DNA of 8,818 bases from Sneathiella sp. (GTDB lineage Bacteria > Pseudomonadota > Alphaproteobacteria > Sneathiellales > Sneathiellaceae): the NCBI GenBank assembly GCA_016765515.1, contig JAESPT010000319.1:1-8818 (forward strand), written 5' to 3'. The notes under the pieces were generated by a model. The model saw only the letters and a list, made by a program, of their open reading frames with translations, was not told the DNA's origin and searched no databases. A program made the translations under genes and the position numbers. Positions 1 through 6,388 of this stretch are shown here, one piece after another; position 1 is the first letter of the stretch, and every line of letters begins with the position of its first letter.

Positions 1-616
1 CCCATTCAAGGTTGGCAGAATTTCCTCCAGAAATGATGGGGAGAACGGGGCCGAATTTGGCTTCAATCGCATCCGCCAGTCTTGATAGTTCGCCCATATT
101 CGTCCCATCTGGCGCGACGCCGCTACGGCAGGCCAGATTGGTGCCGATGCCTTTAAGGACAATATTCGGAAAGCCAAGTGTCCGGCGCACAGTGGTCTCG
201 AGATCGCCGGGCATAATACCCTCACGCAAATCCCCAAGTTCGACCATCAGCAGGACCCCGTGATCCCGCCCTAAAGCGCAGGCAGCCTTGGAAAGCTCTG
301 AGATGACATCGAGCTCGGTATTGAAACTTAAATCTGCATTTCTAACCACGAGCTCCGCCTGACCAATCATTGGCGAGCGAATAAGTGTAATATTTGCGTG
401 TATATTGGCCTTACGCATGGTTTGAATATTCTCGAGGCGAGAGTCAGCAAGACTGCTCACTCCTGCCACTAGAAATTCTCGTGCCACTTCGGGTAAGCCC
501 AGCATGGCTTTTGTTACCCCAGAGACAGCGATTCCGTGGCCGCGAAGCAAATCGACCAAAACACGCGCATTGTGACGAATTTTACCGAGATTTATCTCCA
601 GTCTCGGGGCGCTCAA
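1..616 (-). CDS. Alanine/ornithine racemase-family PLP enzyme (N-terminal part; runs off left edge)
   Basis: The 205 residues visible form the N-terminal PLP barrel of the alanine racemase fold, closest in my recollection to the ornithine racemase (Orr) branch. The start reads as MSAPRLEINLGKIRHNA. The presumed PLP lysine is K36 in VTKAMLG. Family stretches follow: LADSRLENI (about 56-64), MVELGDLREG (124-133), GIGTNLACRSG (157-167) and ISGGNS (195-200). Family members are about 350 residues, so roughly 150 C-terminal residues lie outside. No ATG is available: the frame opens after a TAA directly before TTG at 616-614. That TTG overlaps the DUF1611 stop as TTGA (4 nt shared), so translation is probably coupled. 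Expected role is PLP-dependent racemisation of a cytoplasmic amino acid; the substrate (alanine, ornithine, aspartate or other) cannot be read from the sequence. Family is secure, start fairly secure. Confidence 0.9.
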   Translation of the reverse strand, partial: MSAPRLEINLGKIRHNARVLVDLLRGHGIAVSGVTKAMLGLPEVAREFLVAGVSSLADSRLENIQTMRKANIHANITLIRSPMIGQAELVVRNADLSFNTELDVISELSKAACALGRDHGVLLMVELGDLREGIMPGDLETTVRRTLGFPNIVLKGIGTNLACRSGVAPDGTNMGELSRLADAIEAKFGPVLPIISGGNSANLEW

Positions 617-1812
617 TTAGTCCCGCTAGTCAGATTTTTTCTGAGCTGTGGGAAGGATGCGAGAACCATCTCCACCAAATATTCGGACGATTTTGACAGC
701 GCATCGGTTACCGGAATACCAAGTTCTTTTTCGAAACTTATGATCGATGCGTCGACTTCTTCTCCTGTCATGTTCTCATGGTTGATCGTCAGTCCAATAA
801 CCTTGGTATCAGCAAACGTCTCAATCAGATTGACCTCGCTTGCGGGAGTTGGCATCTCCATTTTCTCGAAATCGCAACGATTTACCCGTCCAGGCGCATG
901 CTGAAGCACAACGCCATCAGGGCAGCTACCGCGCAAAATGAATGACGACGTTGAAAAAGCAGGATGGCTGAGCGCACCTTGCCCCTCGACAATGATGACA
1001 TCCGGACTCTCTTCTTCAAACGCTTTGACGATCGTAGCTTCCAATTCACCGCAACAAAACTGGGATGGCACTGCATCCAGCGCTATTCCGTAACGTGCAC
1101 CTTGAATTATGCCTGTTTGGCCCGTACCAATCATCACAGCCTTAACGCCACGCTCATTCAACGCGCGGGTCATAATGGTCGCTGTCGTCCGCTTGCCAAT
1201 TGCACAATCAGTACCAAGCACCGCTATCCGGGTGCAGGTAACCTCGGCGATCCTGCCGCTGAACATGCGCAGATCTTTTTTTGCACTGGGCTTACGAATA
1301 TCCAGGATGCTGACATTATTGGCAATGCATGCCGCTGCAAACACCGGATCATCGTTAAGAAATTCGTGCAGACCATTTACAATGTTCATACCATGTCCCA
1401 TTGCCTCAATTACGAGGCCGCGCTCATGAGTAGAGAGCATGCCGCTTGATGGGGCCATCCCAAATATGAAATAGTCAGGGATGTTTTTGGCTTGCGTCAG
1501 CGCATCGGCAAGATCGCGACAAATCGGTATGGCATTCGGTCCGTCTCCAAGTACCTCACCTGAGTCAAGGCCCGCTTTTTCGCTATCAATGACTGAAAGG
1601 ATTTCATATTTCTCCGAATGCCGAACCAGTCCGTTGGCCGTCTTGCCATCAATAGCGCCAAAATTGCCTTCGCAATAGACAATTGCTGTGTCGGTCCTTT
1701 CTGGCTTATCACGAAACGGAATCTGAGCCGCCGGTCCAGTATCCGTAATAACGGCAGGACGATTTCCCAGAACAGACACATGCGGCTGTTCGAGGTGTAT
1801 ATTGGTAGACAT
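613..1812 (-). CDS. DUF1611 family P-loop protein
   Basis: This 399-residue protein is recognised as DUF1611 by its overall pattern. The N-terminal Rossmann-like part carries YCEGNFGAIDGKTANGLVRHSE (46-67, interrupted here only by family variation) and SVIDSEKAG. A P-loop-like GTDCAIGKRTT lies at 200-210, GTGQTG at 229-234, and an acidic strand with IVEGQGALSHP at 274-284. No signal peptide or membrane segment is seen, so it should be cytoplasmic. A distant relative, DgcN, N-acetylates D-glutamate using acetyl-CoA in marine proteobacteria. This protein belongs to a longer branch, so the same chemistry is only a possibility. The ATG at 1812 is preceded by AAGGAA with 6 nt spacing, which supports the start. 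It is the first gene of a two-gene (or longer) unit with the racemase. Confidence 0.88.
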   Translation of the reverse strand: MSTNIHLEQPHVSVLGNRPAVITDTGPAAQIPFRDKPERTDTAIVYCEGNFGAIDGKTANGLVRHSEKYEILSVIDSEKAGLDSGEVLGDGPNAIPICRDLADALTQAKNIPDYFIFGMAPSSGMLSTHERGLVIEAMGHGMNIVNGLHEFLNDDPVFAAACIANNVSILDIRKPSAKKDLRMFSGRIAEVTCTRIAVLGTDCAIGKRTTATIMTRALNERGVKAVMIGTGQTGIIQGARYGIALDAVPSQFCCGELEATIVKAFEEESPDVIIVEGQGALSHPAFSTSSFILRGSCPDGVVLQHAPGRVNRCDFEKMEMPTPASEVNLIETFADTKVIGLTINHENMTGEEVDASIISFEKELGIPVTDALSKSSEYLVEMVLASFPQLRKNLTSGTN

Positions 1813-1818
1813 ATCGAT

Positions 1819-1824
1819 TCCTTA
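1819..1824 (-). promoter_or_regulatory. Ribosome binding site of the DUF1611 gene
   Basis: On the minus strand AAGGAA precedes the ATG at 1812 with a 6-nt spacer. It fixes the start of the first gene in the DUF1611-racemase unit. Confidence 0.6.
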
Positions 1825-1827
1825 AAT

Positions 1828-1833
1828 AGTATA
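1828..1833 (-). promoter_or_regulatory. Possible -10 element upstream of DUF1611
   Basis: TATACT on the minus strand lies 15 nt upstream of the DUF1611 ATG, which would give a very short 5' leader. No convincing -35 hexamer is present at 16-18 nt spacing, so a promoter here would depend on an activator. The conserved-looking element at 1861-1880 lies just upstream of where a -35 would be. Confidence 0.25.
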
Positions 1834-1860
1834 GGACGCCAGAAACGGGATCGCACTAAC

Positions 1861-1880
1861 GGATCAAAAGGCTATTTGTC
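1861..1880. promoter_or_regulatory. Candidate shared regulatory element, copy 1
   Basis: The plus-strand text GGATCAAAAGG-CT-ATTTGTC closely resembles GGATCAAAGG-ATTTGTC at 8060-8076. Both lie in the leader of a minus-strand gene (DUF1611 here, the ABC binding protein there) and in the same orientation; 17 positions agree once three gaps are allowed. The element sits 48 nt upstream of the DUF1611 start. A common transcription factor site would tie both units into one regulon, but two gapped copies could be chance. Confidence 0.25.
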
Positions 1881-1932
1881 GTATCGAAAAGAGCTTCATT
1901 GCTGACAGCGATTTCGGTCGCAGGGACAAGCC

Positions 1933-2079
1933 ATGAATTCCCATAATTACAGGAAGAGAGCCAAAGTAACTCACTCAGAAGAGACGCAGAACAACGCCTC
2001 TCCGGTTTTTCTCATTGAAGCCTGCGCGCATTGCCGCGTTACAGGAGACAGCTATCTTGCTGTTTCGAGAACTGAATAG
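1933..2079 (+). CDS. Doubtful small ORF, 48 codons, unknown function
   Basis: An ATG at 1933 is preceded by AGGGA with 8 nt spacing and opens a 48-codon frame ending in TAG. The product begins MNSHNYRKRAKVTHSEE and contains a CAHC pair in a hydrophobic stretch (FLIEACAHCRV). I recognise no family. An imperfect stem followed by five T residues (1981-2010) lies inside the frame, which argues against a real gene. It may be a remnant or chance. Confidence 0.15.
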   Translation: MNSHNYRKRAKVTHSEETQNNASPVFLIEACAHCRVTGDSYLAVSRTE

Positions 2080-2097
2080 TTCTCAAATTTGGTCGAG

Positions 2098-2123
2098 CAA
2101 TCAGTTCGCCACCGGACTGATTG
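2098..2123. repeat. 11-bp inverted repeat (hairpin) in the intergenic region
   Basis: The arms at 2098-2108 (CAATCAGTTCG) and 2113-2123 (CGGACTGATTG) pair over 11 positions with one G-U wobble around a CCAC loop. Neither strand has a T tract after it, so it is not a standard intrinsic terminator. It could be an operator or a structured RNA; no function is assigned. Confidence 0.5.
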
Positions 2124-2139
2124 AATTCCAGAAGTATTT

Positions 2140-2152
2140 GATCAATTTGATC
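2140..2152. promoter_or_regulatory. 13-bp palindrome GATCAA-T-TTGATC, candidate operator
   Basis: Six-base arms are perfectly symmetrical about one central base, and TTGATCAA at 2138-2145 is itself a palindrome nested on the left. Short dyads of this kind suit a dimeric repressor such as a GntR-type regulator, but no regulator gene is in the window and the site is over 300 bp from either flanking gene start. The half-site GATCAAA also occurs in the elements at 1861 and 8060. Confidence 0.3.
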
Positions 2153-2484
2153 TGGCAGGTTTCTGCAAGTGTATTGTCCGAATTATTAGTACTTAGAGAA
2201 GTTACTCAACTGTCTCAGTAAACCCTACAATGCCAAAACAAAATCAACTGCGCTCGCAAACACAGACTTCGGTCTTTCAGGGATATACTCAAATAAGTCC
2301 AACCAGTATCGGAACAGGCAGGGGTGATGAAATGCTCGAATTAAGTTTATAACACACAAACCTCAATAGCTTGCATTGTTTATTATTTAGACCACACTCG
2401 CCGGATACAGAATACGTTCACATCAGACCGTCCATCGTTTATGGCAAGACAGTGAAGTTTGATTTTATTGAGAGAAAATTGCTT

Positions 2485-2530
2485 GCTTCGGTCAAGACTT
2501 GAACTCCCGACACGCGGATTATAAACCCTG
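2485..2530 (-). other. Degenerate tRNA 3'-half-like fragment
   Basis: Read on the minus strand, TCCGCGTGTCGG (2507-2518) is the 3' anticodon stem, variable region and T-stem start that I recall from alphaproteobacterial tRNA-Phe. It is followed by a T-loop-like GAGTTCAAGTC. The 3' side of the T stem no longer pairs fully, the anticodon loop reads TTTATAA, and no D-arm or 5' acceptor strand is present upstream. It is therefore not a functional tRNA. A tRNA 3' end fragment alone is the usual trace of a site-specific integration target, though chance similarity over this length is possible. Confidence 0.35.
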
Positions 2531-2688
2531 TAAGAATGACGACAATCTGTATCGTTCAGAAATACGGTAAAGGCCTCTCCGGATATACACCAAGGGGCAG
2601 AAATAGCACTTAGAATACCGCCAGTTTACCAAAACAGAAGGTATCGAGTGATTGGACAAATTAATTATCAGAAAACGGTGCAATATTG

Positions 2689-2694
2689 TATAAT
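2689..2694 (+). promoter_or_regulatory. Possible -10 element for the GFA gene
   Basis: A perfect TATAAT lies 80 nt upstream of the GFA start. No good -35 hexamer is found at 16-18 nt; the nearest TTGGAC is about 31 nt away, too far. The surroundings are AT-rich, so a chance match is possible. Confidence 0.3.
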
Positions 2695-2774
2695 CCTACT
2701 GAATACCAAGATCATTTGGAAAATGTCAGGTAAATCAAAACCGATTGGAAATAAATAAAAAGAAGAAGAAACCG

Positions 2775-3203
2775 ATGAACCAACAGTATATTGGAAGCTG
2801 CTTTTGTGGATCCGTAAAATTCGAGTTATCTGGCGCACCAAAAGTAATGGGCTATTGCCATTGCAGCGATTGTGCGAATTGGTCGGCGGCTCCGATCAGC
2901 GGTTTCAGTCTATGGACTCCTGACAGCGTCAGGGTAATAGAAGGAAGTGAAAATATAGCATCCTTTAACAAATCCGAAAAAAGCCTTCGCAAATTTTGCC
3001 GGATCTGTGGTGGACATCTCATGATGGAGCACCCCAAGTTAAATCTCATAGATATTTATCCAAACGCTGTGCCCGATTTCCCTCATGCACCAAGCATGCA
3101 TGTGCATTATCAGGAAAAGAGCTTGGCTGTCCTCGACGGATTACCAAAATACAACGACTTACCGGAAAAGTTTGGCGGATCTGGAAAAATTCTACAGGAG
3201 TAA
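2775..3203 (+). CDS. GFA/CENP-V family zinc-binding protein
   Basis: This 142-residue protein has the full pattern of the GFA (glutathione-dependent formaldehyde-activating enzyme-like) family. Zinc ligands appear as C9-x-C11 in GSCFCGSV, C28-x-C30-x-x-C33 in YCHCSDC, and C75-x-x-C78 in FCRICGG. The C-terminal DGLPKYNDLPEKFGGSG is typical of proteobacterial members. Most members have no proven enzyme activity, and the formaldehyde-glutathione role of the founding member should not be assumed. ATG at 2775 was chosen over a TTG at 2745 because the domain begins at once and the TTG would only add a lysine run. The Shine-Dalgarno is a weak purine stretch. It is the only plus-strand gene, is more AT-rich than its neighbours, and converges on the lyase gene, so it is probably functionally unrelated to them. 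Confidence 0.88.
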   Translation: MNQQYIGSCFCGSVKFELSGAPKVMGYCHCSDCANWSAAPISGFSLWTPDSVRVIEGSENIASFNKSEKSLRKFCRICGGHLMMEHPKLNLIDIYPNAVPDFPHAPSMHVHYQEKSLAVLDGLPKYNDLPEKFGGSGKILQE

Positions 3204-3355
3204 TTTTGCTGTATTGCCGCTAGCGGTTTGCCCGATGAAGGCAGAGCGCTGACTATTATCACCTTCAAATGCTGCGCTGATCCTTTGTTAATTGAGCACC
3301 TGATGCTGCCAGTCAATACATTAATCTTTCAAGCTCTGGCGAGTGCTTTTACAAT
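3204..3355. other. Convergent intergenic gap, no clear terminator
   Basis: The GFA and lyase genes converge here. Only weak dyads are visible, such as CCGCTAGCGG at 3217-3226, and none has a proper stem plus T tract on either strand. Termination may be Rho-dependent. Confidence 0.4.
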
Positions 3356-4741
3356 TCAAATTACGGCCCCTTGCGTTGCTGCAACTAAAGACCTCTTGAC
3401 CTCTTCTGGTGTCATAAGTCCTTCTTCAACAATATTTTCGGCCAGAGAAATACCTTTAGTCGTCGAATTTGTCACAAGTTCCGATACCCTTTTATATCCA
3501 AGTTGCCTCAAAAAAACGGTTGAAATTGCAAATGAAGACACAAGATTGGCGTAGGAGCGTTCTTCATTAACAGCAAGCTCCGCAATGCATTTTATCCTGA
3601 AAATTGTACATCCGTTGGTCAGTAAATCAAGTGAGCTAAACAATGCATGTGCCATAACTGGTTCAAAATGATTTATCTCCATTTGACCGCTCAAAGCCGC
3701 AATAGAAACAGTAGCATCATTGCCATGTACCATAAACGCCACCTGCTGCACCATCATACAAATAACTGGGTTAACTTTACCTGCCATGATTGATGAGCCG
3801 GGCTGAACGGATGGCAATGCAATTTCACCCAGACCAGAATTGTCGCCGCTACCCAAAATGACCAGATCCCCCGCGATCTTGCCAATTGTTTCAGACAGAA
3901 TTTTCAGCTCGCCGGAAAACCGTGAAAATCCATCCGCGGCCTGCATTGCGTCAAAATAGTCATCCGGCAAACTAATCACTGTCCCAAATTCTTCTGACAG
4001 TGTTGTCGCAATATGATCGTGATAGCCTGCTGCGGCTCCCAAACCAGTGCCGATTGCCGTGCCGCCCATGGGAACTGCCTGCAGGCCAATTCTAGCTTCA
4101 TTCAAATGTCCGACTGCACGCTCCAGCGTTGCCGCATAACCATCAAACAGCTGGCCGTAGGTCATAGGTTGAGCGGCCTGCATACATGTCCTCCCCAACC
4201 GTAAAACCATTCGATACTGCTCAGCTTTGGCGCGAAAGGCCAGAACCAATTCTGTAGCAGCATCAATCAACGGCATCCCCCCAACAACACAGGCAAGTTT
4301 TACTGCGGTTGGAATAACGTCATTGGTTGACTGGCTCATATTGACGTGATCGTTCGGATTTACACGCTTGAAAGAACCTAATGGATCACCAAGAATTTGT
4401 CCTGCTCGATTGGCAATAACTTCGTTGAAGTTCATATTAATTGAGGTGCCACCAGAGCCTTCGGCAAGGGCCACTATGAAATTGTCATGGTGGTTGCCAA
4501 CGATAATCTCGTCACAGGCTGCTGTGATCGCATCCGCAAGTTCAGGCGCCAATGCATTTGCTCGCAAATTCGCCAGAGCCGCTGCCTTTTTAACCTTTGC
4601 CATCGTGGACACAAAATTCGGATAGGCGCTGATTGGCCTTCCAATCAGGCGGAAATTTTCTGCCCCTCGCACCGAATTCGAGCTGTAAAGAGCACCCTCC
4701 GGGATGCTCACCGCACCCAGGCTATCTTTATCTTCGCGCAT
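3356..4741 (-). CDS. Aspartase/fumarase superfamily lyase (aspartate ammonia-lyase-like)
   Basis: The 461-residue protein is full length for class II fumarase/aspartase enzymes, which form homotetramers and release fumarate by anti beta-elimination. The signature loop GSSIMAGKVNP is at 315-325, with the presumed catalytic base S316 and with K322 and N324. Substrate-site segments are GGTSINMN (97-104), HVNMSQSTND (132-141) and GRTCMQ (183-188). Aligning by eye to Bacillus aspartase AspB, T101, S140, T141, N142, T187, K324 and N326 are all kept (two lower here), but the H188 position is C186. The substrate may thus be aspartate or an N-substituted aspartate. The start ATG at 4741 has AAGG upstream. 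It follows the ABC ATPase gene by 38 nt, with a palindrome between, and looks like the last gene of the importer operon. Superfamily is certain; substrate is not. Confidence 0.92.
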   Translation of the reverse strand: MREDKDSLGAVSIPEGALYSSNSVRGAENFRLIGRPISAYPNFVSTMAKVKKAAALANLRANALAPELADAITAACDEIIVGNHHDNFIVALAEGSGGTSINMNFNEVIANRAGQILGDPLGSFKRVNPNDHVNMSQSTNDVIPTAVKLACVVGGMPLIDAATELVLAFRAKAEQYRMVLRLGRTCMQAAQPMTYGQLFDGYAATLERAVGHLNEARIGLQAVPMGGTAIGTGLGAAAGYHDHIATTLSEEFGTVISLPDDYFDAMQAADGFSRFSGELKILSETIGKIAGDLVILGSGDNSGLGEIALPSVQPGSSIMAGKVNPVICMMVQQVAFMVHGNDATVSIAALSGQMEINHFEPVMAHALFSSLDLLTNGCTIFRIKCIAELAVNEERSYANLVSSFAISTVFLRQLGYKRVSELVTNSTTKGISLAENIVEEGLMTPEEVKRSLVAATQGAVI

Positions 4742-4753
4742 TCTCTTACCTTT

Positions 4754-4768
4754 GTCGGGCAGCCCGAC
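4754..4768. promoter_or_regulatory. 15-bp palindrome between the ATPase and lyase genes
   Basis: GTCGGGC-A-GCCCGAC is a perfect dyad with 7-bp arms, ending 12 nt before the lyase ATG and just after the ATPase stop. In the minus-strand transcript it can form a six-pair GC stem with a three-base loop. No T tract follows, so it is more likely an mRNA processing/translation-modulating hairpin or a protein site than a terminator. Confidence 0.45.
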
Positions 4769-4779
4769 ATTTAAGAAGG

Positions 4780-5526
4780 TTACAGGATTTGTCCCAAAAA
4801 TTCGATAGTCCGTGGGTCTTTGGCATCGTCAAAGAATGTGTCGGGCGGGCCATGTTCGACGATTACACCACGATCTGTGAAATAAATATGATCCGCAATC
4901 TCGCGGGCAAAGGCCATTTCGTGGGTCACGAGCATGCAAGTCATACCATCCTGAGCCAGTTCTTTAATCGCTGACAAAACTTCATTAACTGTCTCAGGAT
5001 CAAGAGCGGCTGTAACTTCATCGAACAACATGACATCAGGGTTCATGGCAAGGGAGCGGGCAATGGCAACACGTTGCTGCTGGCCGCCGGATAATTCGCC
5101 GGGATAGTTGTCTTCTTTACCTTCAAGGCGCACTTTCTTGATCAGTTGGCGCGCTAATTTCTCAACCTCTGCCTTTTCCTGCTTCAACACGAGGAGCGGT
5201 GCCATCATTATATTTTCAAGCGCCGTTTTATGGGGAAATAAATTGTACTGCTGAAAAACCATGCCCACTTTCTTCCGCAACTCCAATTTATCAAGTTTGT
5301 GATCATTGACCTCCCGCCCTTCAACAAGAATAGATCCCTGTTGTATGTCATTAAGCGCATTAATACACCGAATAAGCGTTGATTTGCCCGAGCCAGACGG
5401 CCCGATAATACAAATCACTTCGCCCTTCATCACGTCCATCGAGACGCCTTTTAATACCTCAAGAGCGCCAAAAGACTTATGCAGATCTTTAATGGACACC
5501 ATTGGTTGATCGTCACTCCAAGTCAT
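4780..5526 (-). CDS. Polar amino acid ABC transporter ATPase
   Basis: The 248-residue cytoplasmic ATPase has all motifs in order: Walker A GPSGSGKST (42-50), Q-loop around FQQ (91-93), signature LSGGQQQ (145-151), Walker B VMLFDE (165-170), D-loop ALDPE and switch histidine H202. It is of the GlnQ/HisP class (polar amino acid uptake), as shown by the QQYNLFPH stretch and the downstream VTHEMAFAREIADH. FDEVTAALDP has V where most relatives have P, a variation seen within the family. The ATG at 5526 has AAGGAAG with 6-nt spacing, and this site overlaps the TAA of the upstream permease gene, with 11 nt between the genes. It should pair with both permeases below. Specificity cannot be read from the ATPase. 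Confidence 0.96.
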   Translation of the reverse strand: MTWSDDQPMVSIKDLHKSFGALEVLKGVSMDVMKGEVICIIGPSGSGKSTLIRCINALNDIQQGSILVEGREVNDHKLDKLELRKKVGMVFQQYNLFPHKTALENIMMAPLLVLKQEKAEVEKLARQLIKKVRLEGKEDNYPGELSGGQQQRVAIARSLAMNPDVMLFDEVTAALDPETVNEVLSAIKELAQDGMTCMLVTHEMAFAREIADHIYFTDRGVIVEHGPPDTFFDDAKDPRTIEFLGQIL

Positions 5527-5537
5527 AGCAAACTTCC

Positions 5538-6377
5538 TTAGTTAATAACGGCAAATTTCTTTTCCAGACGAATTGTCCACCGCGCAATCGGGTAACAATA
5601 AATAAAGAACATGAGTAAAACGAATGAGTAAAACGGTATCAGCAGATCGCTACGCCCCCCTTCTGCGGCCAGCGCCTGGCCTGTAAGCGTCATCATCTCA
5701 GACACCCCGACGATAGACGCAAGCACGGTTGCCATTGTCAGTATCGAATATAAGTTCATCCACGGGGGCAACATGCGTTTCACGCATTGCGGAAGGATGA
5801 TACGCCATAAAACCTGAGTGCGTGAAAATGCCAAGCTTTCAGCAGCTTCCCATTGCCCGCTAGGCAATGAAACGACACCGCCACGAACAATTTCTGACAC
5901 ATTTGCCATCACGGGCAATGACAGACCAAAAATTGCTTTCAGCCAATCCGGAAGTGGAATGGTTAAACCGCCAATTTTGATTTCGAATGGCAACAGAAAC
6001 ATCGCGAAAAACAGCAATACCAACCACGGGGCATTCCGGAAAAACTGGGTTGTGACCCAGGCAAATTTTCTGACCGCACCATTCAACGAAATTTGACCAA
6101 GTCTAAGAGCCGCACCGGTAATCGTTCCAATGGCCATTGCACTGATTGAAATGACGACATTGAACACAAACCCTTCCAGCAACAGCGGCATCCAGCGCAC
6201 AAGAACGTCAAATATAGATGCCTTCGCCGGCTCTTCGGCGGCAAAGGCTGGTATGGATGCCAGGACGACAATAGAAGCCAAAATCAGGCCATGCCATGCT
6301 TTAAGGCGAAAGGGGTCAGTCGGGCGGCTTCGAGGTGCCATCATTACCGGCAAAACATTATTTTTTGTCTGTTTCAT
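5538..6377 (-). CDS. Polar amino acid ABC transporter permease 2 (HisM/HisQ type)
   Basis: This inner-membrane permease (279 residues from the chosen start) has the EAA loop at 177-197 (EAAESLAF...WRIILPQ), which contacts the ATPase. The usual glycine of EAAxxLG is alanine here (A183). About five core membrane segments follow residue 63, including the hydrophobic stretches near 66-88, 112-130 and 246-263. Unusually, residues 29-47 form an extra hydrophobic segment ending in a signal-peptidase-like AFA-AEEP. The start is uncertain: ATG at 6377 lies 8 nt from GAGGG (6386-6390), ATG at 6383 only 2 nt from it, and a longer frame opens at 6428 inside the preceding gene. The Shine-Dalgarno abuts the TGA of permease 1, so the two are tightly coupled. 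Confidence 0.92.
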   Translation of the reverse strand: MKQTKNNVLPVMMAPRSRPTDPFRLKAWHGLILASIVVLASIPAFAAEEPAKASIFDVLVRWMPLLLEGFVFNVVISISAMAIGTITGAALRLGQISLNGAVRKFAWVTTQFFRNAPWLVLLFFAMFLLPFEIKIGGLTIPLPDWLKAIFGLSLPVMANVSEIVRGGVVSLPSGQWEAAESLAFSRTQVLWRIILPQCVKRMLPPWMNLYSILTMATVLASIVGVSEMMTLTGQALAAEGGRSDLLIPFYSFVLLMFFIYCYPIARWTIRLEKKFAVIN

Positions 6378-6388
6378 TGTCATATCCC

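Larger units (their letters stand above)
1813..2744. other. Non-coding intergenic region with inverted repeats
   Basis: About 0.93 kb separates the minus-strand DUF1611 gene from the plus-strand GFA gene, and both are transcribed away from it. I see no convincing protein gene in any frame. The left half (to about 2080) is moderately GC-balanced and holds one weak 48-codon plus-strand ORF. The rest is AT-rich with many stops. It contains a strong hairpin at 2098-2123, a 13-bp palindrome at 2140-2152, a tRNA 3'-half-like fragment at about 2485-2530 and the putative GFA promoter near 2689. It should hold the promoter of the DUF1611-racemase unit. No insertion sequence ends, CRISPR repeats or intact RNA gene were seen. 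Confidence 0.7.

Noticed and set aside
613..1449. Several long plus-strand frames opposite DUF1611
   Set aside because: They are antisense shadows of a well-recognised gene, with no family resemblance.
1981..2010. Imperfect stem followed by TTTTT on the plus strand
   Set aside because: The stem has a mismatch in the middle and a long loop, and no plus-strand gene ends before it apart from a doubtful 48-codon ORF that contains it.
2015..2221. Plus-strand 68-codon ORF
   Set aside because: No Shine-Dalgarno sequence, no recognisable family, and it runs through the hairpin and palindrome at 2098-2152; it looks like a chance open frame.
2745..2774. TTG start of the GFA gene
   Set aside because: It only adds a lysine-rich stretch outside the conserved domain; ATG at 2775 starts directly before the domain.
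3217..3226. CCGCTAGCGG dyad after the GFA gene as a terminator
   Set aside because: The arms are only five bases with no loop and no T run; it cannot be supported as an intrinsic terminator.
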